Shown here in pieces: positions 26,412 through 34,654 of a DNA stretch of 64,000 nucleotides. The DNA is from Cyanobium sp. FACHB-13342 (lineage in GTDB: Bacteria; Cyanobacteriota; Cyanobacteriia; PCC-6307; Cyanobiaceae). The stretch lies in contig NZ_JACJRT010000002.1 in the NCBI RefSeq assembly GCF_014697415.1, forward strand, positions 22,824 through 86,823. Reading direction: 5' to 3'. The notes under the pieces are model-generated. The model searched no databases, was not told where the DNA came from, and worked only from the letters and a program-made list of their open reading frames with translations. The translations under genes were made by a program, and so were the position numbers. Within the stretch, counting starts at the first letter, position 1. Every line of letters starts with the position of its first letter.

Positions 26412-26726
26412 TCAGAACTTGTGGTCGCGGAGAGCTTCCACAGGATAGATGTAGGTGATGATGGAGAAATCGGCGTAATACTTCGCTTCAATCTCGCGAG
26501 TGATTTTGTCTGCCAGCTCGCGGGTGCCGGTTAGCACTTCGATTTTGACATTGGAGAGGGTGTGGGACACGCTTGGTTCTCCGGTGGAGCGCACGTTGCG
26601 GCTGCCTTCCCCGCCGGCTGCATTCACGGTGTAACCGGTGGCGCCGGCTTCCTTGATCAGCTTGGTCAGTTTTTTGGAAAGGATTTCTTCCGCAACAATA
26701 ACGAGTTTCCAGACTTGTTGGCTCAT
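26412..26726 (-). CDS. sbtB: PII-like bicarbonate transport regulator SbtB
   Basis: This is a 104-residue GlnB/PII-like protein that binds cAMP, AMP, ADP or ATP and docks on the SbtA trimer to control bicarbonate uptake. Recognised features are the opening [37 protein letters not shown] (the T-loop region begins here) and the end [16 protein letters not shown]. The protein stops at RDHKF and has no C-terminal Cys-x-Gly-Pro type R-loop. Redox-controlled hydrolysis described for Synechocystis SbtB is therefore not expected. It lies 36 bases after sbtA in the same operon and ends at a clear terminator. Confidence 0.92.
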   Translation of the reverse strand: MSQQVWKLVIVAEEILSKKLTKLIKEAGATGYTVNAAGGEGSRNVRSTGEPSVSHTLSNVKIEVLTGTRELADKITREIEAKYYADFSIITYIYPVEALRDHKF

Positions 26727-26762
26727 GGATTTGATCTCGGAGTGGTTGTTTTGATGAGACGC

Positions 26763-27761
26763 CTAGCGGCCGAGCATCATTTCGGCAATTCCGATGAAGA
26801 GCGGAATGCAGATGGCGATTGCCACTGGGGTGCCGATGGCTGTCGAGGCCCCGATGTAGGCCGAAGGGTTTGCCGAGGGAATGCCAGCCCGAAGGGTGGG
26901 AGGGCCAGAGATGTCAGAGCTCGAGGCCGCAATCACCGCTAGCACGACAGAGCCACCAATGCTGAAGCCGGTCAGCTTGTGCAGGATCAGGCCTACGCCG
27001 AAGCCCAGGAAGCCATGCACGATCGGAGCAATGAAGGCATATATGGCAAACCACTGGGCGACTTTGCGCAGCTCATTCATGCGCTGGGCAGCCTCCATTC
27101 CCATGATGATCATCAGAACGGCGAGGAAGCCGCGGAACAGGGGGTTGAAGAAGCTTTCGTAGACAGGTTCTGGCTTGGTGAGAATGCCCAGTGCCACGCC
27201 AAGGAGCATGGCCGTCACAGCTGAGCTCTGCAGACTTTCTTTGATGATGGGCCAGATCTCTACTTTCTCTGCAGTGTTGCCGGTTTTCTTGCCGATGTAG
27301 AGACTGGCCATCACGATCGCGGCCACCAGGGCCGGGATGTCCATGAACGGGTAGAGGGCGGCGGTCCAGGCCTCATAGGGGACCTTGGCCGTATCCAGCT
27401 GCGGCAGGACTGCCGCCAGGGTGGAGCCACTCACCGCTCCAAAGAGCCCCCCCGTGGCCACGGCGTCAGGCACCTTGATGCCAGGCAGTTTGCCGAGGGT
27501 GTATCGGCTGATCAGCACAATCACGATACCAATCCCCACAGCGCCAAGAGCTGGGAGGATGATTTCGGAGAAATTCGAATTGCGGATGGCAATGCCTCCA
27601 GTCAAGCCGATCTTCATCAGTAGGAAGAAGCTGATGAACTTGTAGATCGAATCGGGAATGGCCAGCTGGCTGCCAAGAGATGCCACAACAATGCCGCCGA
27701 TTAGAAAGCCCAGCGTCGGCGATTGAAGTTGCTCAATAAAGAGAGGCAGAAAGTCTGTCAA
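26763..27761 (-). CDS. sbtA: Sodium-dependent bicarbonate transporter SbtA
   Basis: This is a 332-residue inner-membrane transporter that imports bicarbonate with Na+ at high affinity. It has the inverted 5+5 helix repeat. Visible motifs are SPTLGFLIGGIVVASLGSQL, LLMKIGLTGGIAIRNS, GGLFGAVSGSTLAAVLPQLD and the second-half FGVGLILHKLTGFSIGGSVV with AASSSDISGPPTLRAGIPSA. The start is TTG at 27761, with a strong GGAGG seven bases upstream (27773-27769); an earlier ATG is absent. The transcript continues into sbtB. More A and T at third positions than the neighbours suggest a different history. The 5' gap to the divergent genes should hold the low-carbon promoter. Confidence 0.93.
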   Translation of the reverse strand: MTDFLPLFIEQLQSPTLGFLIGGIVVASLGSQLAIPDSIYKFISFFLLMKIGLTGGIAIRNSNFSEIILPALGAVGIGIVIVLISRYTLGKLPGIKVPDAVATGGLFGAVSGSTLAAVLPQLDTAKVPYEAWTAALYPFMDIPALVAAIVMASLYIGKKTGNTAEKVEIWPIIKESLQSSAVTAMLLGVALGILTKPEPVYESFFNPLFRGFLAVLMIIMGMEAAQRMNELRKVAQWFAIYAFIAPIVHGFLGFGVGLILHKLTGFSIGGSVVLAVIAASSSDISGPPTLRAGIPSANPSAYIGASTAIGTPVAIAICIPLFIGIAEMMLGR

Positions 27762-27974
27762 GTTGATTCCTCCAGAGTGTGTTGGTTACGCATTGGGCTT
27801 TCAGCGGTGTGAAGTTAGGCGCCCTGCTGAGAAATTGGGGATCGTTTCCCAGCGGGAGTCGTCAGCGAAAGTCGTCTGACTGGATCGACTGCCGAGCCTC
27901 AGGCGCCGAACCATAGGCAGCGTTCCCAAAAGCTGGGTTGCCCTAGCCCAACCCAGTTGCAGTCCGTTCTGCCC

Positions 27975-28163
27975 ATGATCGCTGCGCTCCCTGGCAGCTC
28001 CCCCATGACCCTGCTCCTGCTCGTCGGCGTTGGCTGGTTAAGCCTGCGCACGGTGTTGTTGCTCACTCAGGTGTCACGCCATAGCAGAGAGGCCCAGCTG
28101 GGGAGGGCCTTTCAGCAGGAACTCAGGGATCGCGGCCTGATCGATGTCTCCCCGCATCGTTAA
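27975..28163 (+). CDS. Small membrane protein of unknown function
   Basis: This is a possible 62-residue protein starting at ATG 27975; a second ATG at 28005 would give 52 residues (MTLLLLVGVGWLSLRTVLLL). One hydrophobic helix is followed by a charged tail with QLGRAFQQELRDRGLIDV. It lies between the divergent sbtA and nhaS3-like genes. Conservation is unknown, and the start has no strong ribosome site. The helix-plus-amphipathic tail design is like many cyanobacterial mini-proteins. It is only moderately supported. Confidence 0.4.
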   Translation: MIAALPGSSPMTLLLLVGVGWLSLRTVLLLTQVSRHSREAQLGRAFQQELRDRGLIDVSPHR

Positions 28164-28244
28164 TCCGATCAGCGGCCTTCTCGCTTTGAAGGCCCCAATC
28201 GCTGTGTCACTGCCCCTATAAACCCGCCTTCCCGTCGGTTCACG

Positions 28245-29600
28245 ATGCTTCCCATACCTCCTCTTCTGCTGGAGTTCAGTTCCCACCAGCTCGAAGTGGC
28301 CGAAACCCTGATTCAGGTGGGCCGTTTTGTGGTGATCTTCTTTGCCGCCCGGGCCATCGCTGAAGTGATGGTGCGTCTGCAGCTGCCCACGATCCTGGGA
28401 GAGCTGGTGGCCGGGGTGCTGATTGGTGTTTCAGGCCTGCACCTGATCGTGCCTCCCGCCGTGCAGGCCCAGCTCAGCGCCGGGGTGACAGGGCTGGTGG
28501 GTTCCCTGGCCCAGATCAGCCCGGACGCGGTGCAGGAGGTCTACAACGAGACCTTCCCCAGCCTGCAGGCCGTATCCCAGCTCGGCCTGTTTGCCCTGCT
28601 GTTTCTCACCGGTCTGGAGAGCGAACTCGATGAGCTGGTGGCCGTGGGGGTGCAGGCGAGCACCGTGGCGGTGGCTGGTGTGATGCTGCCCTTTGCATTG
28701 GGCACCGCCGGCCTCTATTTCCTCTTTCATGTGCCGCTGATTCCAGCCGTGTTTGCCGGTGCGGCGATGACGGCCACGTCGATCGGCATCACCGCCAGCG
28801 TGTTTGGCGAGCTCAAGTGGCTCAAGCGCAAGGAGGGCCAGATCGTGATCGGTGCCGCCGTGCTCGACGACATCATCGGCATCGTGATCCTGGCCGTGGT
28901 GGTGGCCATCGTGGGTGGCGGTGCCTTCAGCCTCGGCCCCGTGCTGAAGCTGTGTTTGGCGGCGGTGGCCTTCGTGGCCGTGGCCCTGGTGCTGAGCCGC
29001 ACGGCCGCCCCTGCCTTCGACTGGGTGGTGGACCGGCTCAAGGCCCCTGGCGATGTGGCCGTGGCCAGTTTTCTGGTGCTCACCGTGTGCTGTTTTGCCG
29101 CCCAGGCCATCGGCCTGGAGGCGGCCCTGGGTGCCTTCGCCGCGGGGCTGATCCTCAGTGCCTCGAAGCACACTCACGACATCGATGCGGCTGTGAAGCC
29201 CCTGGTGGCCCTGTTTGCCACCGTGTTTTTCGTGTTGATCGGCACGGGCCTGGATCTCTCCGTGCTCAACCCCCTCGATCCGGCCAACCGGGAGGGATTG
29301 GTGGTGGCCGCGTTTCTGCTGGCGGTGGCGATCGCCGGCAAGGTGGCCGCCGGCTGGAGTTACCTCAGCAAGGAACCCACCAACCGCCTGGTGGTGGGGC
29401 TGGGCATGATGCCCCGCGGCGAGGTGGGCTTGATCTTCCTGGGCCTCGGCAGCCAGGCCGGCATCCTCACGCCCGCCCTGGAGGCCGCCATCCTGCTGAT
29501 GGTGATTGGCACCACCTTCCTGGCCCCGATCCTGCTGCGGCTGGTGATTCCCCGCGAACCCGGCGAGGGCCCAACGGTGGCCGCTGAGCAGCCTGCTTAA
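28245..29600 (+). CDS. Na+/H+ antiporter, CPA2 family (NhaS3-like)
   Basis: This is a 451-residue protein with about 12 membrane helices. Core motifs are IAEVMVRLQLPTILGELVAG, LFALLFLTGLESELDEL, the acidic pair in GAAVLDDIIGIVILAV, and MMPRGEVGLIFLGLG. It has a long segment between helices 2 and 3 that includes SPDAVQEVYNETFP, typical of NhaS3, the essential thylakoid-membrane antiporter of Synechocystis. There is no TrkA domain. ATG at 28245 is used. It is close to sbtA and divergent from it, consistent with a role in removing Na+ that enters with bicarbonate. Confidence 0.82.
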   Translation: MLPIPPLLLEFSSHQLEVAETLIQVGRFVVIFFAARAIAEVMVRLQLPTILGELVAGVLIGVSGLHLIVPPAVQAQLSAGVTGLVGSLAQISPDAVQEVYNETFPSLQAVSQLGLFALLFLTGLESELDELVAVGVQASTVAVAGVMLPFALGTAGLYFLFHVPLIPAVFAGAAMTATSIGITASVFGELKWLKRKEGQIVIGAAVLDDIIGIVILAVVVAIVGGGAFSLGPVLKLCLAAVAFVAVALVLSRTAAPAFDWVVDRLKAPGDVAVASFLVLTVCCFAAQAIGLEAALGAFAAGLILSASKHTHDIDAAVKPLVALFATVFFVLIGTGLDLSVLNPLDPANREGLVVAAFLLAVAIAGKVAAGWSYLSKEPTNRLVVGLGMMPRGEVGLIFLGLGSQAGILTPALEAAILLMVIGTTFLAPILLRLVIPREPGEGPTVAAEQPA

Positions 29601-29604
29601 CTCC

Positions 29605-30459
29605 GTGCCGTTGGCTTCGCCCTATGGGGGCCAGCGCCTCTGCCTTGCCACCCACCACGGCAAGCAGCGGGCCCTGGCCCTCCCCTTTGCCTTGGGCCTG
29701 GGAGCCACGCTCGAGGTGTGCGACTGCGACACCGACAGCCTGGGCACCTTCAGTGGGGAGGTGCAGCGGCTCGACGATGCCCTCAGCACCTGCCAACGCA
29801 AGGCACGGATGGGCCTTGAGCACAGCGGCCTGAGGCTCGGGTTGGCCAGCGAGGCGAGCTTTGGCCCCCATCCCGCGGTGCCGCTGCTGGCCGTGGGGCA
29901 AGAACTGCTGGTGTTTGTCGATCTCGATCGCGAGCTCACCCTGGTGGAGCAACGGCTCGATTGGCGCACCAACTACTCCCAGACGCGCCTCGGCCCGGAG
30001 CAAGACCCCTCGGCCTGGCTGACGCAGGTGGGTTTCCCTTCCCATGGGGTGATCGTCCGTCCGTTGCATCAGCCCGAAGGGCCTTATTTCAAAGATCTGA
30101 TCAGTCCGGGGGCCCTTCAGGAGGCCCTGGATGCTTGCCGCAGTCTTGATTCCCGCGGAGAGGTCTGGCTGGAAACCGACATGCGAGCCCACCGCAATCC
30201 CACCCGGATGCGCTCGATTCGCCGCCTGGGTGTGACCCTCGTTCGGCGTCTGGGGTCAGCTTGTCCCGGCTGCGGGGCCCCGGGCTGGGGGGTGATCGAC
30301 CGGCAGCCGGGGCTCCCCTGCCGTTGCTGCGGAACCCCAACCGAGCTCCTGGCGGTGGAGGTGTGGGGCTGTGCCCGTTGCGATCTTCAGGTGCCGCGGG
30401 CGCGCCGGGACGGCATGGAGGTTGCCGATCCACAGCACTGCCCGTGGTGCAACCCCTGA
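29605..30459 (+). CDS. DUF6671-like protein with C-terminal zinc ribbon
   Basis: This is a 284-residue soluble protein. The N-terminal part begins with SPYGGQRLCLATHHGKQRAL and includes GLRLGLASEASFGPHP and LLVFVDLDREL. The C-terminus has a zinc-binding set of Cys pairs: CPGCGAPG, CRCCGTPTE, CARCDLQVP and CPWCNP. I recall this layout from proteins labelled DUF6671; no biochemical role is known. GTG at 29605 is the start, five bases after the antiporter stop, so it may be co-transcribed. In-frame ATGs are much further inside and would remove conserved sequence. Confidence 0.6.
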   Translation: MPLASPYGGQRLCLATHHGKQRALALPFALGLGATLEVCDCDTDSLGTFSGEVQRLDDALSTCQRKARMGLEHSGLRLGLASEASFGPHPAVPLLAVGQELLVFVDLDRELTLVEQRLDWRTNYSQTRLGPEQDPSAWLTQVGFPSHGVIVRPLHQPEGPYFKDLISPGALQEALDACRSLDSRGEVWLETDMRAHRNPTRMRSIRRLGVTLVRRLGSACPGCGAPGWGVIDRQPGLPCRCCGTPTELLAVEVWGCARCDLQVPRARRDGMEVADPQHCPWCNP

Positions 30460-30472
30460 GGCTGGGGGGAGG

Positions 30473-30631
30473 TCAGTTCTGGCTGCTGCGGGCGGGAACC
30501 CACTGGTTGATTAGCTGCTCGAGGCGCACCAGCTGGTAGCGGGTCTGCTCGTTGGGCTGTTGGGAGTAGGCGCTGCGCAGGCTGCTCAGCTCCGCATCAA
30601 GGGACAGCAGCACGGGATGGTTCTCGTTCAA
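30473..30631 (-). CDS. Small conserved-looking protein, 52 residues
   Basis: The reverse strand from TTG at 30631 to TGA at 30473 encodes a 52-residue, all-helical protein (ENHPVLLSLDAELSSLRSAY, later YQLVRLEQLINQWVPARS). The TTG is preceded by AGAGGG with five bases between, a good ribosome site. There is no ATG, and it is too short for many gene finders. The function is unknown. It sits alone between the DUF6671-like gene, which ends convergently, and the 122-residue unknown gene upstream. Confidence 0.5.
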   Translation of the reverse strand: MNENHPVLLSLDAELSSLRSAYSQQPNEQTRYQLVRLEQLINQWVPARSSQN

Positions 30632-30705
30632 GGCAACCCTCTGGACCAGATCTCACAATCTTAAGCCTTTCTAAAGCTGTTTGGCTCGGTTGTGGCGAGG
30701 TTGGT

Positions 30706-31074
30706 TCAGCTCGTGGCCGCTGGCAGGGGGCCATCCCGGTCGGAGCGGAAGCTCAGAACCATGGTCTGCACGTGCGTTTCGATCAGATCCAGCAGTCGCT
30801 CAAAGGTCTGGCGGGTGTGGGGTGCGGTGGATCCCATCGCCTCCCGGCTGAGCACCACCAGCTCCAACACCCTGCCGTTGGCCTTCGACTGCACATCGGC
30901 AAACAGCTGCATCCGCTGGCTTTCGCCGCCGCCGCGAATCATGGCGCTGAGGTGGGCCGGAGTGCGGTGTTCGATTTCGGCGTTCAGGCCCTGCAACACG
31001 GGCTGAAGGGCCTCGAGCATGGCCGCCGCCTCCATGGCCCCGCTGGGTTTGAGCACCACCAGAAAACGGGCCAT
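30706..31074 (-). CDS. Conserved hypothetical protein, 122 residues
   Basis: Starting at ATG 31074, the protein reads MARFLVVLKPSGAMEAAAML and continues with alternating beta and alpha elements, including HRTPAHLSAMIRGGGESQRM and RVLELVVLSREAMGS. No signal peptide or membrane segment is seen. A seven-residue longer version from 31095 is possible but less likely, because MARF has typical spacing to the DCC gene upstream (24 bases). I do not recognise a named family. It probably shares a transcript with the DCC-family gene. Confidence 0.55.
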   Translation of the reverse strand: MARFLVVLKPSGAMEAAAMLEALQPVLQGLNAEIEHRTPAHLSAMIRGGGESQRMQLFADVQSKANGRVLELVVLSREAMGSTAPHTRQTFERLLDLIETHVQTMVLSFRSDRDGPLPAATS

Positions 31075-31097
31075 GGTTACGTCCTTTGTCGCCAACG

Positions 31098-31526
31098 CTA
31101 CCTGCTGCGGACTGGGTCCCCTGGCTGGTCGGGATCCACGGGCAGCCCCCGCAGGCCCAGGGCCAGGCGCCGTGCCAGCAGCAGCAGGGGATAGGTGCGC
31201 CGTGCCCGTTCTCGCGTGGCCAGCAGGGGCCCCAGCAGCTGGAGCAGGGGGGCACTGGGGTTCATGCGGCTACACATCCACTGGATCGCCTCGGCCCCAT
31301 GCAGCACCTGCCCCTCTGCCAGCACCACCGCCCCCTCGCTCAGGTCCCAACCCTGGGCGCGCAACTGCCGCCGTAGATCGTGGTCGCTGCGGCCATCGCG
31401 GATGGTCAGGCCGGGAATGCCGCTGCGCAGTTCCGCCAGCTCGGCGAAGTGCCGGCAGAAGGGGCAGCCGCCGTCAAACACCAGCACCGGTGCCTCAGAT
31501 GCCGGTCGCCCAACCATGGGCTGCAA
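31098..31526 (-). CDS. DCC family (DUF393) thiol-disulfide oxidoreductase-like protein
   Basis: This is a 142-residue protein with the family hallmark VFDGGCPFCRHFAEL near residue 16, a CxxC motif at the start of a thioredoxin-like fold. Later helices contain EAIQWMCSRMNPSAPLLQLL and a basic tail. DCC proteins bind or exchange thiols in various settings; no specific partner is known. The start may be TTG 31526 or ATG 31517. The divergent FAD-dependent gene starts only 23 bases away, so the two promoters must overlap with the other gene's start. Confidence 0.72.
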   Translation of the reverse strand: MQPMVGRPASEAPVLVFDGGCPFCRHFAELAELRSGIPGLTIRDGRSDHDLRRQLRAQGWDLSEGAVVLAEGQVLHGAEAIQWMCSRMNPSAPLLQLLGPLLATRERARRTYPLLLLARRLALGLRGLPVDPDQPGDPVRSR

Positions 31527-31549
31527 CCGCGTAGATCGCTGTCATCCTG

Positions 31550-32779
31550 ATGGCATCACCGCCTTCGTTGTTGTCGATGCCCCTGTCGGGCCCTGGATCC
31601 ATTGCCGTCATCGGTGCCGGGGTCTCGGGTTGTGCCTTGGTGGCCCAGCTGCGGCGCCTCGGCTTTGAGGGCTCGATCAGCCTCTGGGAAACGGGCCGGG
31701 GCCCGGGGGGACGGGCCAGCACCCGCCGCTCCCGCCACGATGCAGAGCTGCGCATCGACCACGGTGCCCCCCTGCTCAACATCACCGGTGAAACGGCGCC
31801 GCTGCTGCTCCAGCCGCTGCTGGAGGGGGGCTGGATCGAGCCCTGGCAGGGGGCCATTGCCCAGCTGCAGGGGGAGTCAACCCTGCGGCCCGGCAAGGCG
31901 GATGCCCTGGGGCTGGGCCATCTGTACCGGGGTCTGGGGGGGATGGATCATCTCTGCCGGGGTCTGTTGAGCCTGGCCGGCGATGGCTGCGACGCCCATT
32001 ACGGCACCCTGGTGCGCCACCTGCACTGGGAGGATGGCCTCTGGCATTTGCTGGGGCGCCACCGGGAGCTGCTGGGGCAGGCCGACTGGCTGGTGCTGAG
32101 CAGCACCCTGCTGGCCCATCCCCGCAGCCGGATGATCTTCGGCTGGGAGGACGTGCCCCTGCAGGTGGCCGCAGCCCCCCTGGGGGACCTCCAGCTCGAG
32201 CACGCCCTCACCGTGATCGCCGGCATCCGCAGCGAGGCCCGCAGCAATCTGTTGGTGGTGCTGGATCCCAAGGCCGCCGGGCCCTGGCGGGACCTGCCCT
32301 TCAGCCTGCTCCATTTCGATGCGGCAGCCCAGCAGCGCTGGGGGCTGCAGCGAATCACGATCCAGCCCCAGCAGGACGGCCGCTGTGCCGTGGTGGCCCA
32401 CTCCACCAAGGCCTTCGCCGCCGACCACCTCGACGTTTACGGCACCCACTCCGCCGTGGCCCGCATGCTCCAGCTGCCCCCAGATGAGGGGCGGGAGGAC
32501 ACGGTGATCGCGGCCCTCACCACGGCCCTCGAACAGGTGATGGCCCCGTGGTTACCGGGGCTGGATCTCGGCCCTGCCCAGCGTCAGCTGATGCGCTGGG
32601 GGGCCGCCTTTCCCCTGGCCCCCGGCTTGCCTTCCGAGCTGATGTTCTGTCCCCGCAGTCGGGTGGGCTTCTGCGGCGACTTCATTGCCGGGGTGGGCTT
32701 TGGCCGCATTGAAGGGGCCCTGCGCAGCGGCGAACAGCTGGCGATCGAGCTCCGTGCCGCGGCGGATCGTTGCGTTTGA
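31550..32779 (+). CDS. FAD-dependent amine-oxidase/renalase-like protein
   Basis: This is a 409-residue oxidoreductase. The FAD-binding Rossmann motif is SIAVIGAGVSGCALVAQL near residue 18, followed by an acidic strand end (WETGRGPGGRAST) with the GG-R-x-S/T motif. LRIDHGAPLLNI and the C-terminal GFCGDFIAGVGFGRIEGALR motif, which contacts the flavin, complete the family pattern. The closest known group is renalase/NAD(P)-binding amine oxidase-like proteins of cyanobacteria; the substrate is unknown. ATG at 31550 or 31577 are both possible. It is divergent from the DCC gene. Confidence 0.75.
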   Translation: MASPPSLLSMPLSGPGSIAVIGAGVSGCALVAQLRRLGFEGSISLWETGRGPGGRASTRRSRHDAELRIDHGAPLLNITGETAPLLLQPLLEGGWIEPWQGAIAQLQGESTLRPGKADALGLGHLYRGLGGMDHLCRGLLSLAGDGCDAHYGTLVRHLHWEDGLWHLLGRHRELLGQADWLVLSSTLLAHPRSRMIFGWEDVPLQVAAAPLGDLQLEHALTVIAGIRSEARSNLLVVLDPKAAGPWRDLPFSLLHFDAAAQQRWGLQRITIQPQQDGRCAVVAHSTKAFAADHLDVYGTHSAVARMLQLPPDEGREDTVIAALTTALEQVMAPWLPGLDLGPAQRQLMRWGAAFPLAPGLPSELMFCPRSRVGFCGDFIAGVGFGRIEGALRSGEQLAIELRAAADRCV

Positions 32780-33000
32780 TGCAGCGTTGCAACAGATCGC
32801 CCGGTCGGTAGCCAATGCGATTGCATCGCCCCGCCCGCAGGGTTATCTCTGGGGTGAGAAGGCGTTCCTCGCGTCCGCCGTCCCGCCTGTCTGGGAGTGC
32901 GATGCGTCTTGTTCCCCCACCACTGGTTCCCCCACCCCTAGAAGCGGCGTCCATCAACGGTCCGGGTGATCGGCATGGCCCGCCCCGGCGGCGCCGCCGG

Positions 33001-33405
33001 ATGGAGGTGGCCCGCCCCTTCCTCCCGGTGGCGCCCACCCAGCAGCTGGAGGTGGTGAACCGGGCCGGCCACTACTTCGCCCACCACTTCGCCGAGGACA
33101 TCCAACTCGAGGTGCTGGCCACCTCGATTGGGGTGAGTGCGGAGTGGCTCGACCTCTGTTTCGACCACTGCCGCGGCAAGACGCCCTTTCAGGCCCTGCA
33201 GCACTTTCGCCTCAGCCGTCTGTTCGAGGGCATTGCCGAGCAACCCCAGACCACCCTGCAACAGCAGGTGCACCGCTGCGGCCTGGCCTCGGTGATGGCG
33301 GCCAACCGCCTCTTTGAAGAGCTGTTCGGCATCGGACTGGCTCCCTTCCGCCGGGTTTGCCGTCAGGCGGCGGCCGATCGCCAGCTGCACCGTCACCGGC
33401 GCTGA
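33001..33405 (+). CDS. AraC-like DNA-binding domain protein
   Basis: This is a 134-residue protein made almost entirely of the tandem helix-turn-helix AraC domain: DIQLEVLATSIGVSAEWLDL for the first helix pair and VHRCGLASVMAANRLFEELF for the second, ending with GLAPFRRVCRQ in place of the usual P..YR. No effector domain is present. ATG at 33001 follows a Pro/Arg-rich stretch; ATG at 32902 would add 33 low-complexity residues. The 221 bases before it (32780-33000) show nothing else. The glycosyltransferase follows in the same frame after the TGA stop. Confidence 0.65.
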   Translation: MEVARPFLPVAPTQQLEVVNRAGHYFAHHFAEDIQLEVLATSIGVSAEWLDLCFDHCRGKTPFQALQHFRLSRLFEGIAEQPQTTLQQQVHRCGLASVMAANRLFEELFGIGLAPFRRVCRQAAADRQLHRHRR

Positions 33406-33456
33406 TCCCTGGCCCTTCCCGTCCCCGGGCTGATCACCCTGGCCAGTGGCCTGGGG

Positions 33457-34611
33457 GTGATCTCCTGCGTGGGTCTGGCCGTGATGCTGGTCCTGTTGGA
33501 GCGCACCTTCGCGGTGGCCCCCTCCCTGCAGGCCGCCCCATCGGATGCCGACCAGGAGGACACCTCCTGCACCGTGGTGGTGCCGGCCTACAACGAAGCC
33601 GCCAACATTGCCGACTGCGTGCGGGCCCTGCTCGCCAGTGAGCCGCCTTGCCAGCGCTGGACGCTGGTGGTGGTCGATGACGACTCCAGCGATGCCACCG
33701 CCGAACTGGCCCGGGCCGCGGCGGAGGGCGAGTCCCGTTTTGTTCTGCTCGCTGCCGGTCCCCGTCCGCCCGGGGAGCGCTGGGTGGGCAAGAACTGGGC
33801 CTGTCACCGGGCCACCCAGGGGCTCAACAGCGACTGGGTGGCCTTCATTGATGCCGATGTGCGGGTGGAGCCCGGGGCCCTGCGGGCCGCCTTGGCCGAT
33901 GGGATTGCCAGCGGCGCCGATCTGCTCACCCTGGCGCCCCGGCTGCGCTGTGGCTGCCTGGCGGAGTGGTTGGTGCAGCCGATCATTGCCAGCCTGCTGG
34001 GCCTGGGGTTCCCGATCCAGCGGGCCAACGACCCGGCCGACCCCCTGGCCTTTGCGGCGGGCCCGTTTTTGTTGTTCCGCAGCCAGGCCTACCGGGCCAT
34101 CGGCGGCCATGCCGCCGTGGCTGGCGAGGTGGTGGAAGACCTCGCCCTGGCGCGGGCGATCAAGGGTCAGGGGTTGCGGCTGCGCTACCTGCTGGGCCTC
34201 GACTGGCTCACCCTGCGGATGTACCGGGATTTCGCCGGCCTCTGGGAGGGCTGGACCAAAAACTGGCTGTTGGGCCTCGACCGCGACGTGTTCAAGGCGC
34301 TGGGGGCCGGTGCGGTGGTGGTGCAGGTCTACGCCGTGCCCTGGCTGCTGCTCCCGCCCGCCCTGGTGCTGGGTGTGCTGGGTTCCGCTCCCCTGGCGTT
34401 CCTGCCGCTGCTGGTGGCGCTGCTGGCCATCGGCCTGCAGCTGGCCATTCGCTTCTGGAGTCGCCGGCGGTTCGGAACCCCGCTCGACTGGTGGTGGCTG
34501 GCCGGGGTCGGGGGGCTGGTGATCGGCGCGATCGCTCCGGTGTCGGTGTGGAAGACCCTCAGTGGCCGCGGCTGGACCTGGCGGGGGCGCTCCTTGCAGA
34601 GCCCGGGCTAG
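33457..34611 (+). CDS. Membrane GT2 glycosyltransferase (CrtQ/HpnB-like)
   Basis: This is a 384-residue family 2 glycosyltransferase. After an N-terminal helix come TVVVPAYNEAANIADCV, VVVDDDSSDATAELA, the metal-binding DxD in VAFIDADVRVEPG, and GGHAAVAGEVVEDLALARAI with the catalytic ED pair. Three or four C-terminal membrane helices follow. Related enzymes glycosylate carotenoids or hopanoids. GTG at 33457 is the first standard start, yet the hydrophobic segment continues upstream in frame to the TGA at 33403, so the true start may be a rarer codon. A paralog lies at 36138-37229 on the other strand. Confidence 0.75.
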   Translation: MISCVGLAVMLVLLERTFAVAPSLQAAPSDADQEDTSCTVVVPAYNEAANIADCVRALLASEPPCQRWTLVVVDDDSSDATAELARAAAEGESRFVLLAAGPRPPGERWVGKNWACHRATQGLNSDWVAFIDADVRVEPGALRAALADGIASGADLLTLAPRLRCGCLAEWLVQPIIASLLGLGFPIQRANDPADPLAFAAGPFLLFRSQAYRAIGGHAAVAGEVVEDLALARAIKGQGLRLRYLLGLDWLTLRMYRDFAGLWEGWTKNWLLGLDRDVFKALGAGAVVVQVYAVPWLLLPPALVLGVLGSAPLAFLPLLVALLAIGLQLAIRFWSRRRFGTPLDWWWLAGVGGLVIGAIAPVSVWKTLSGRGWTWRGRSLQSPG

Positions 34612-34654
34612 CGCCATACGTTGAGGGCACCACGCCAGCGGGGTTGCCCCAGGG

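Noticed and set aside
33403..33405. TGA as selenocysteine joining the AraC-like and glycosyltransferase genes
   Set aside because: No SECIS-like structure was seen, selenoproteins are not expected in picocyanobacteria, and both halves look like complete proteins; a split fusion or rare start is simpler.
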